DNA from: Plectonema radiosum NIES-515
GTDB lineage: Bacteria > Cyanobacteriota > Cyanobacteriia > Cyanobacteriales > Nostocaceae
Assembly: GCF_025753815.1 (NCBI RefSeq)
Contig: NZ_JAOWRF010000386.1
Span: forward strand, 1 to 64,000
Length of the DNA: 64,000 bases
Reading direction: 5' to 3'
Shown here: positions 1-11,200 of the stretch, in pieces
How positions within the stretch are numbered: the first letter of the stretch is position 1
How the letters are laid out: every line of letters begins with the position of its first letter
Translations under genes and position numbers: made by a program
The notes under the pieces: model-generated
The model's input: the letters and a program-made list of their open reading frames with translations, nothing else
The model's database searches: none
What the model was told of the DNA's origin: nothing

Positions 1-2280
1 CTGACCGTCGATGTAGACATACTTTCCACCCGTGGGAATGGTGATGCGGTAGCCTGTTGTCCCCAAATTGTCGTTATCAAACTGTCCTATGATGTCGGTG
101 TCTAGATTTTTCGCAAGCGAATCTGCCTTATTTAACAACCGGAACTTGTAGTTGCCAATGCCTTCACCTTCAGTTTTTACCTCAACCTGGTAAGTACCGC
201 TAGTAGTCAATACCAGTCGCCCATCGTTGCTATCGTAGTCGTAACGGCTGTCCTTATAATAACCATCAAACAGATTGCGTCCAGTTGGGTCGTAAATCCG
301 CACGGCAAATTGATCCCCACCTAAACCATCATAGAACAACTGCTGTCCAGCTTCTCCAGTAAAGGTGTAAGTCTTGGAGCCGTCTACCGTGTTAATACTA
401 CCGCTAACTTCCTGCCCGAAAGAGATAGAAGTACCCGTCGAAGGAGAAATCGATGTAGTTTCAAGTGTCTTAATTTGTACTTGGTAGTTAGGGTCACTGC
501 CGCCATTACCCTGCATTACCAGCAGATACTCCCCTTGATCCAGCGTTAAATCTTGGTTGTCATTGATGGATGCATAACTAACTAACTGTCCGTTCGATTT
601 ATACAGAATCCAATTGTTAGGGCTACTTCCCACCGTGCCACCCAGGTTGACTTTTTTCCTGCTACCACTAGGGATATTAAAGCGATAGAGAGTGCTGCCA
701 ATACCGCCGTTGTCAATTGTGCCTACAATATCTGTATCCAAGGCTTTTAATTGAGCATCTGCCTTGTTTAGAAAACGGAATTTGTAACTACCGGTTACAT
801 CATCACCGCCATCAATCACAACCTTGTAAGTGCCAGACATCCCCAAGGTCAAATTGTAGTCGGGTCCTCGGTCATAGCGATTGTCAGTTGAGTAAATTTC
901 CTGTCCAGTGGGGTCGATTAAGTGGAGGGTAAAGTAGTCCCCACCCAAAGCATCGTAAAATAACTGCTGTCCAGCTTCTCCAGCAAAGGTGTAAGTGTGG
1001 TAACTGCCTTTTTTGGTGATAGTTTTGTCAACCGTCTCACCAGAAATAATAACCTGCGGCTGTGGTGTTTCAGGAGTTACCACTCGCACATTGTAGTTGG
1101 GGTCGCTGCTGCCATTACCCTGCATTACTAGCAGATACTCCCCTTCTTTTAACGTCAATCGACGGTCAGAGTTTATGCTGTTGCTAGTGACATATTGACC
1201 ATTTGGCTCATACAGTAACCAGGTATTGCCACCACCTGTCTGACCGTCGATGTAAACGTACTTCCCTCCACTGGGGATATTAAAGCGATAGAGAGTGCTG
1301 CCAATACCGTCGTTGTCAATTGTGCCTATAATATCTGTATCCAAGGCTTTTAATTGAGCATCTGCCTTGTTGAGAAAACGGAATTTGTAGCTACCGATTA
1401 CATCGTCGTCTCCATCAATCACAACCTTGTAAGTGCCAGACATCCCCAAGGTCAAACTGTAGTCGGGTCCTCGGTCATAGCGATTGTCAGTTGAGTAAAT
1501 CTCCCGTCCAGCGGGGTCAATTAAGTGGAGGGTAAAGTAGTCCCCACCCAAAGCATCGTAAAATAACTGCTGTCCAGCTTCTCCAGCAAAGGTGTAAGTG
1601 TAGTAACTGCCTTTTTTGGTAATAGTTTTGTCAACCGTCTCACCAGAAATAATAACCTGCGGCTGTGGTGTTTCAGGAGTTACTACTCGCACGTTGTAGT
1701 TGGGGTCGCTGCTGCCATTACCCTGCATTACTAGCAGGTATTCCCCTTGTTTTAACGTCCCTCTCCAGTCATTGTTTATGCTGTTGCCAGTGACATATTG
1801 ACCATTTGGCTCATACAGCAACCAGCTATTGCCACCACCTACCTGACCGTCGATGTAAACGTACTTCCCTCCATTGGGGATATTGAAGCGATAGAGGTGA
1901 GATTCTATACTATCGTTTTTGAATTGACCTATAATATCCGTGTCAAGGTTTTTCTCAGGTGCAGCCGCTTTATCTAAAAACTGGAATTTGTAACTGCCAA
2001 TATCAGAACCGTTGCCATCGATGACAACCTTGTAAGTGCCAGACATCCCCAAGGTCAAATTATTGTCGGGTCCTCGGTCATAGCGATTGTCAGCACTATA
2101 AATTATATTATTAGTTGGGTCGTACAATGTGAGGGTAAAGTAGTCGCCACCCAAAGCATCATAGAATAGCTGCTGTCCAGCAGTACCTGTAAAGATATAA
2201 ATATCCTGTTCACCCTTCTCGGAAATAGCACCGCTAACAATATGAGGATTATCGTTGCTGCCCAATGTTAATGGCTTAGT
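1..2280 (-). repeat. near-identical ~600-bp tandem coding repeats (pre-peptidase-like modules)
   Basis: The giant gene carries consecutive units of about 600 bp (about 200 residues). The same landmarks recur at about 1-60, 1240-1290 and 1843-1890 (ctgaccgtcgatgta...) and at about 1101 and 1698 (ttggggtcgctgctgccatt). Neighbouring units are almost identical over long runs, so they were duplicated recently or are kept alike by gene conversion. Such arrays are prone to unit gain and loss and to misassembly. Confidence 0.85.
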
Positions 2281-5200
2281 AATAATATCGGGAGTAACTA
2301 TAGTAAACGAGTAGTCAACGGTACTGCTAAAAGCCGACTTGCCACGCAGTGCCAGGATATACTGCCCATCAGCTAGTAAATCTACTTCCATGTCATCAAA
2401 GTTGTCATTGGATGCAACTACTTGATTGCTGGCATTGTAGACTACCCAATCCAAACTACCGTCTTTACTCAGTTCATCAAAATACAGCTTTTGACCTTTA
2501 TTGCCAGTAAAGCGGAATACATCGTCCTCTGAACCAGGGCTGAGTGAACCTTTAATTACAGTGTCAAAAGGCACAACAGGTACTAAATTGGAGTCAATGA
2601 CGCTAAAGCCATAATTACCGACATAATCGCCTTGAGCATCGACTACAATGCGGTAATTGCCATCTTCAGTTAAAGTTAGCAACTGATTATTATCCCAGCG
2701 GAAGTCAGCCCCATTAATTACTTTTATATTACTGGGACTATAAACATCAAAGCGCCAGTTATAATAGTCACCAGAGTACTGAAGTGGGTCAAAATAAATG
2801 CGCTGTCCCTTAGTACCGCTAAAAGTAAACTCATCATTTTCACCAGGGATGCCAAAGAGTCCCAAAACAGTATCCCCCAAAACTAATACGGGTGGTGGTG
2901 TCCATTCAACCACACCAGTACTGGGATTAACTGTCATACCGTTCGGTCCGACAATTAAGCTGTAGGATAGTGGGTAATCTCCATCTGGGTCTACAGCATC
3001 AGCATCGTATTTGTATAGCTTGTTAATATATGCGTCAACTATTGGTGTTGTGGTAAAAATTGGCGGTCGATTCGGCGGTGTGTCAATTACTGATAAGATG
3101 TAATTTTGTAGCGTTACACCACCGCGACCGTCGCTAACTTCGACTACAATTGATTGATTGCCTTTATTACTGCTTAATGTATTCCAAGTAATTAATCCAG
3201 TATTCTCCTCAATGGTCATACCTTCTGGAGAAGTTAGCAGTTTATAAGTAACGCTGTCACCATTCGGGTCAGTTGCATTAACATCATAGCGGTATTCTTG
3301 ACCACCAATTACCTCAACAACAGGTTTACTCTCAATCACCGGCTTGACATTCAATTGTGCCAGTACCACTACATCGTAAGTAAATTGTACGCCGTTGGGA
3401 TTGTAAAATGCTAAAGAGCGGGAACCACTTTCTCCCTGAGGGTTGAGCTTACCGGATGCTACCAAGCTGGTAAAGTCATAGTAAGGAATGCCATCAGGTG
3501 TAACGCCATCTGGATTGCGTAAAATTACGCTGGGGTCTGATATATTCTTAACTGCCACTAATACAGGAACATCGACGCTGTAGGAACCGATATTGCGTAC
3601 AGCAATGTCCGCATACAAGGTTTTGGTGTCAGCATTGAAGCTGCTGCGCTGATATTGAGCAGCGAGACTATTTGATACATCGACTAGGGTGTTGAAGTTG
3701 GGTGCTGCATTCGGACGAATTTCAGTTGCAAACTGCGTCTGAGTGGCAGCAACTGTTCCTGCGGGTGCCGCAACAAGGGCAAAGTCGGTAATTCTGACGC
3801 TGGTTGCGGTATCTTTATCGTCGTTAACCAAACGGAAGATTAACTGTGCTTCACCCGGTTTAACTCCAACCAAATTCAAGCTAACCGTCTTTGTGGTAGG
3901 ATTATACGTAGCACCCGCACCATTACCCACAGGTTCCCCTTCGGTGAGGTTGAAGAATGCATCTCTACCCTTACCAATAGCATGGACGAGGGAAATACCG
4001 TTGGCATCGACTAAGGCAACTTCAAATGCATCGTTGATGAATTTGGTATCGCTTAAATCAAAGCTGGGGTCAATTTTGAAGGTAAGAATGGAAGGTGTTA
4101 CGGGGATAGTTAACCCAAAATTACGTTTTGGTGAGAAGTTGGTTTGTTCGCTGAGGGTAATTTGACTGCCAATAATAATATTTTGGGTTGCTTTCAAACC
4201 ACCCGCATCGGTCGCAGTAATGGCAATGTTAAATAAACCAAGTTGATTTTGATTCGGTGTTCCGGTAATAGTTGCAGTCCCGTTACCATTGTCGGTAAAT
4301 GTCAACCAAGTAGGCAATCCAACTGCGTTGAGGGTGCGGATATCGCCAGCATCGGGGTCTGTGGTCGTGATATTGTAGGTAAAGGTACTGCCAGATTCGA
4401 CTGTGGTGTTATTGGGAGTACTCGTAAATATTGGAACTTCGTTGACATTGGTAATTGCGATCGCTTGGGTTTTATCTAAAATCAACCCGTTTTTATCGGT
4501 GCTTCTGATAATTACGGTATGTTGAGTATTTGTTTCAAAGTCGAGTAATGTACCGTTTGCAACTTGGAGTTTGTTATCAACAATCTGGAATCGTCCACCA
4601 GCGTTATCAATTAGTGTATAGGTATGGGTATCCCCACTGTCGGGGTCGATACTGCTCAATTCCCCAATTACCGTACCAACAGCGCTATTTTCGGCAACGG
4701 TATTGTGAGTCAGGTTGATTGCGGTGGGTGCACTAAAGCGGTAAATTATTGTGGAGAAGCTGCTTGTATTGCCTGCAATATCGGTAGCACGAACGGTGAA
4801 GGTATTATTGCCAGCAGCTAAAGATACGTTGGTGAAGTTGTATTTTCCGGTGTTGTCCGCTGTCACCGTTAATGGTGTACCATTTTGCCCAAGGACTGGA
4901 GAAGTTGCACCGTTTGCACCTGTTTGTTCTAAAATTAGGATTGCACCTGGTTCGGTTAATCCAGTTAGCGTGACTGTATTGAATTTGGTTTTATTATCAC
5001 CAATAGTACCCGAATCTGAAGCTGCATCAAGGTTGAAAGTGGGTTGGGCAATGTTGGTATCTAGAGTAAAGGTAAAGCTAAAAGCATTTGAAGTATTGCC
5101 GTAAGAGTCGGATGCAATCAGACGTAAGGTATGGGCACCATCTGGAATTCTACCACCGTAAATTGCTTCTAATGTGGTGCGATTGAAGTTGAAGCTACCA

Positions 5201-8200
5201 TCGGTGTTTAATTGGGCAAATACATCAACAAAATTGGCAGCAGTTTGGTTGTTGAATCCTGCTTTAAACGAAGCAATCGAACTCGTATCGGTGACAAAAC
5301 CAGTTATTGAAGGGTCATAGGTAATGCGATCACGAAGTGACTCCGAAGGAGTATCGCTTAATTTCTCATCATTCGGATTACTATTAATTGTACCGCTTGG
5401 TGCTGTATCGTTCTTCAATCCAGCAGTAATAAGGGGTGCAATGGTATCGTTATTAATAGTAACGTTATATGAAATCGTCTTGACATTACCTGCAATATCG
5501 GTAGCGACAAGGGTAAGAACGTGACTACCTGATGTGAGTGCAGTTAAATCGAGTTGTTGGTTGAAATTATTAGCGTTGTCGAGAGTTACAGAAACTTCAG
5601 AAGAATTATCAAAACGATAACTCAAAGATGCAATTCCACTTCCCGTACCATCTACATTACCAATGAGTTTTGCACCTGTAGTGAGTGGTGCATTATCAAT
5701 CGGTGTAGTAAGGTTGAGTTGGGGTAAAGTGCGATCGATAATTAATTGTATCGGTGTTGAAATACTGCTAACGTTACCTGCAATATCAGTTGCTTGAGCA
5801 TTTAAATTATATGTTCCATCGGTCAAGTCGCTGGTAACGATTTGCCATATTCCGTCCGCATTAGTTGTTGCTTCTCCAACTACATTACCATTATTGAAGA
5901 GTTGGACTGTTGAATTAGCTTCAGCGTTACCCGTGATGGTGGGAGTATTGAAATTGGTAATATTGTCTGTAGCACTTACCCCACTATCAATACTTGCTGG
6001 TAAATCTAAATTGGTTGGTGCGGGTGTGGTGGTATCGAGGGTAAAAGTATATTCTTTTGTTGGGGATGTGTTACCAAATTCGTCTTTAGCAACGAGACGC
6101 AGGGTATATGTACCGTCGGGAATCAAATTATTCGAGCTATTTCCAGAATTTGTAGCGTTATAAATAGCAGCAAGTGCAGAATTGTCGAGTGTAAAACTGC
6201 CGTTGGGTTGAATTTGTGCGGTAATATCGACAAAGCTGTTGATTGCAGTATTATTCAATCCTGCTTTTAATTCAACAACTCGGTTTGCATCGCTGACTGT
6301 ACCTGTAATTGCTGGATTATTCGTAATTCTATCGCTGTTTGTGGCATTACCCGGAGCAGTATCTCGCACCAAGGAAACAGTAATTATAGGTGCTTCAGTA
6401 TCGATATTAACGGTAACGTTATATTGTTTAGTGAAGATATTACCCGCAACGTCGGTTGTGGTAACGGTAAGGATATGATTACCGTTTGGTAATCCAGTTA
6501 AATCAAGTTGTTGGTTAAATGCAGCATTTGTACCATTGCTGCTAACAATTAAAGGTACTTCGGTTCCCGAATTGAAGCGATAACTAATAGAAGCAATAGC
6601 ACTTCCAGTCCCGTTAGCACTACCAACAAAACGCGCTCCTTGATTTAATGGTGTAGTATCTATAGGGGTAGTCAACGTCAAGGTTGGTGCAACCGAATCG
6701 ATGGTGATGGTAAATGGTGTAGAGGGAGTGCTAACATTACCTGCAATATCGGATGCGATCGCACTCAGATTATAAATCCCATTAACAAGGTTATTTACAT
6801 CAATCTGCCATATTCCCGAAGCCGAAACTGTTGAAAGTCCAATTAAGAGTCCGTCAGCATTATTAATAAGTTTGACGGTTGCACCAATTTCGGCATTTCC
6901 TGTAATCGTCGGTGATGCATTCTTGGTAATATTATCTGCGTTACTTACCCCTGTGTCTTTGCTTGCAGGTAAATCGAGATTACTTGGTGTTGGTGTTACA
7001 GTATCTAAGGTAAAGCTGAAGCTATATACATCAGACTGGTTTCCAAATTCGTCTTTTGCAATCAATTTTAAAGTACGTACACCATCTGGAAGTGTTCCTC
7101 CGTTTGTTCCATTTCCAGAATTTACTCCAGCACTATAGATAGTTTCTAATTGAGTACGAGTCAAACTAAATGTACCGTCGGTGTTGCGTTGTGGCAGAAC
7201 GTTGATAAAATTAGCAACGGGGGTATTATCAAATCCAGCTTTAAACTCTGCGACTTGACTTGCATCGACAACGCTACCAATAATACTTGGGTCAAAGGTG
7301 ATTTTATCAAGGTTTGTTGCACCGTTAGCTGCGGTATCTCTTACCAATGCTGCCATAATTACTGGTGCAGCAATATCGAGATTGATGGTGACGTTGTATT
7401 GGTTCGTGAGAATATTGCCAGCTGTATCGATTGCGGTAATTGTCAGGGTATGATTGCCGTTACCAAGTCCAGTAAAGTCGAGATTTTGGTCAAATGTTCC
7501 AGCTGCATTGAAATTAACGGGTATTTCTGTTCCTAAATTGAAGCGATAGGAAAAAGCAGTTAGGGGACTTCCCGTACCGTTGATATTACCAGTTAGTTTT
7601 GCTCCCGGTTGTAGGGGAGATGATTCTATTGGTGTTGTTAAGGTTAATTGGGGTAACAGAGTATCGATGGTAATACCGATTGGTGTAGAGGTACTGGTAT
7701 TTCCTGCGATATCTGATGCGATCGCACTCAATGATTTTACACCGTCGGTTAACTCGGATGTGGTAATTTGCCAGATTCCCGAAGTCCCAACGGTAGTTTG
7801 TCCAACTACTTGAGTACCATTGAACAATTGTACACTTGCACCAAATTCACCGTTACCTGTAATTGTGGGAGTCAGATCGTTGGTAATGCGATCGCTTTGA
7901 CTAATTCCCGTATCGCTGGAAACTACTAAGCTGAGTATTGGTGTTGGTGTGGTGGTGTCTAGCGTAAAAGTAAATTCATAATTACCAGAAACGTTTCCGT
8001 AATTGTCTTTGGCTACTAATTTTAAGGTATGCTGACCATCTGGAAGCACCGCAGCACTAGTTCCACCATTTATTGAAGCACTATAAATTGTATTTAATAA
8101 AGTGCGGTCAAATGTAAAACTGCCGTTACTGTTGCGATAGGGTAAAACATTTACAAAGTTAGCTGCGATCGCGTTGTTAAAACCAGCTTTGAATTCAACA

Positions 8201-11200
8201 ACATTACTTGCATCAATAACTGTACCCGTGATAGTAGGGTCAAATGTTATTTTATCAGTATTGGTTACACCAAAAGTTGCAGTATCGCGTTGTAGAGAAG
8301 CTGCAATTACAGGTGCGTTCTGGTCTAATGCGACTGTAACATTATATTGCGTTGTCTTGATATTACCTGCGGTATCGGTAGCTATAATGCTGAGGGTATG
8401 GGAACCGTTGCTGATTCCTGTAAAATCTATATTGGAGTCGAATACTCCGGTAAAGCTAAAAGGTAAAGCAATTTCTGCGTTATTATCGAAGCGATATTGT
8501 AATGCGATGATAGAACTACCCGTACCATCTACATTACCCGTTAATTTCGCATTTTGTTGCAACGGTTGGGTATTGATGGGAGTAGTAAGGGTAATTTGTG
8601 GTAAAGCAGAATCGATAATTACTTGTAGTGGTGGGGAAGAAGTACTAACATTACCTGCAATATCAGTTGCTTGAGCGCTCAAATTATATGTACCATTGGC
8701 AAGGTTATTGGTTGTAATTTGCCACTTTCCATCACTTCCAGTTGTTGCTTGTCCGACTATTTGTCCTGCATTGAAGAGTTGGACGGTTGTATTCGCATCA
8801 GCGTTTCCTGTAATTATAGGTGTAGTAACTTTGGTAATATTATCAACGTTGGAAATACCACTATCGCTTGGAGTCGCTAAATCTAGGTTACTCGGTGGAT
8901 TAATTTGGGTATCGACGGTAACGGTGTATTGAGTAGAAGGTGCGCTAATATTTCCTGCTGTATCAGTTGAAGTTGCTGTAAATACATGGTTGGAGTTAGC
9001 TAAAGTTCCAAGTTGAACTTGCCATTCACCGTTTACAGATGCATTAGTTGTCCCAACTAATTGTCCATCTTTATATAACTTAACTGTAGAATTTGCCTCG
9101 GCTGTTCCGGCAATTATCGGGGTATTATTCTTAGTGATACCGTCGCTATTGGAAATACCTGTATCGGTTGCTGCGGTTAATTTTAATGTGGGTGATATTG
9201 GTGCTACTGTATCGATGGTAATGGAAAGCGGTTGTGATGCTGCGCTGACATTACCTGCGATATCAGTTGCTGTTGCAGTCAGGTTGTATGTACCGTTGGT
9301 AAGGGTACTGCTGGTTATTTGCCACTTGCCTGTAGAGTCAGCAGTTGAAGAACCTATAACTTGTCCCGAATTAGATAATTGTACCAATGCACCAGCATTA
9401 GCGTTGCCTGTGATCGCAGGAGCGGTATTATTGGTAATATTGTCGGTATCGCTTCTACCGCTATCGGTTGTTGCTGTTAAATCCAGATTACTTGGTGCTG
9501 GTTCAGTTGTGTCTAGCGTAAAGGTAAATTCGTAAACGCTGGTGGTATTGCCCGAAGCGTCTTTTGCTTGTAGTTTGAGGGTATGAGTACCGTCGGGAAG
9601 AGTACCACCGTAGATTTGTTCTAATTGCGATCGCGTTAATCTAAAACTACCATCAGCGTTGCGTTGTGCGAGAACGTTGGTAAAATTGGCTGTATTGTTC
9701 GAGTTAAATCCAGCTTTGAATTCAGCAATTGAACTTGTATCGGTGACGCTACCAATAATGGTGGGGTCAGAAGTTATTTTATCAGTATTGGTTGTGTTGT
9801 TGCGTGCGGTATCTTTTTCTAAAGAAGCGGCAATTACAGGTGCAATAAAATCGGGTGCGGTATCGGCAGCATAAGTTACCGTTGCTTGCCCGTTGAAGGT
9901 AATATTACCTTTAGCATTAATCGAACCATAGAGGGTGGAGTTACCGTTGAAGGTAAAATCTCCAGCACTAATAAATGTACCCCTTGTATCGGATGCACCA
10001 CTCCATGTAATGCTACCTTGCGATACTACCTGCATCTTGTTACTCGAATTGAGGTTTTTGCTAGCACCGTTGAAGGTAATACTACCACTGTTGCTGCCGT
10101 TGGCAATTGTTGTCACACCTTCAAATCGTGCATTGCCTGCCATAGTTATGGAATTAGAGGCAAATACTGCAATATCGAGTGTTTGCGCTCGTGCCATGTC
10201 AATACTACCATTATTGGCAACCAACATCACGTTGTTGAGGGTGTGATTATTGCCTTTAAAGGTGATATCTCCGCTATCTACGGTGATGACGTAGTTGTTG
10301 ATGGTAACACCGTTGGGTATTTCCAATCCTCCACCAATGACTCTGACTGCGGTTGGATTGCTTTGTGTACCCGCACTTGGAAACTTAGCATTCCAATCAT
10401 TGGCATTTTTAATCGGGTTTTGGGAAATATTGAAGGTGACGGTGGGTGTCCCGACCGCAATTCTGCGATTAAGTTCTTGTTGTTTTAAATCTGTATATGC
10501 AGGTACGTTAATTGTTTGCAGGGGGATAACCGGGGGTGGAATTAATCCTGCATATTGGTTGCTTGGCCCGTTGGCAACGGTGTAACCTGATGATACGGCA
10601 ACGGCATTGTTGATGAGGATAGGTTTGCCACTAGCATCGAGGATGGGATTTCCAGATGCGTTGCGCTGTACGGGTAAGGTAATGTTACCGTTGATTGTAA
10701 ACCCTTTGGCAGCATATATAAGGGCATCGTCGTCTTTGTCGAGGGGATTCCCGTCTAAGTCTCCACCACCGTTGAATCTAACTGTACTTTCGGTGCGGAT
10801 GGCAAAATTGGGGATTGGGGGAGTTATGCTGTTAGCTGCGAATAGTGCAGATTTAGGATTTCCTGTCAAGGGGTCGGTTTCGGTTGCACCTAATAATGGG
10901 GTGTTTTGTTTGTTCCCGGTGAGTTTGTCAGTGTTTTTGTTATTGGTACTTGTTGATTGGGTGACAGGGAGAAGGTTCGGTTGCGTGAATACCGATGGTT
11001 GTTCAAGGGCTTTAACTACAGCAGTTTGGTCGGTTTTAGAGTCTGACGATTTGGTATCGTCGTTGAGGGGTGCAAATGGGTCGTAGTTACCGCTATTTTT
11101 ATCTTTAGATTGGGTAATACCAAGTGGGGAAGGACTATCGGTTAATGGTTTGACAAGGGTTGCGTCGTCAATAAGTGAGTTACCAAATACACCATCATTG

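Noticed and set aside
1..2280. RTX calcium-binding repeats as the secretion signal
   Set aside because: No GGxGxDxLx nonapeptides are present in the visible part. The C-terminus is outside the window.
3743..11086. Many plus-strand frames of 60-200 codons
   Set aside because: They are antisense to the continuous 3746-codon giant gene and have repetitive, implausible compositions.
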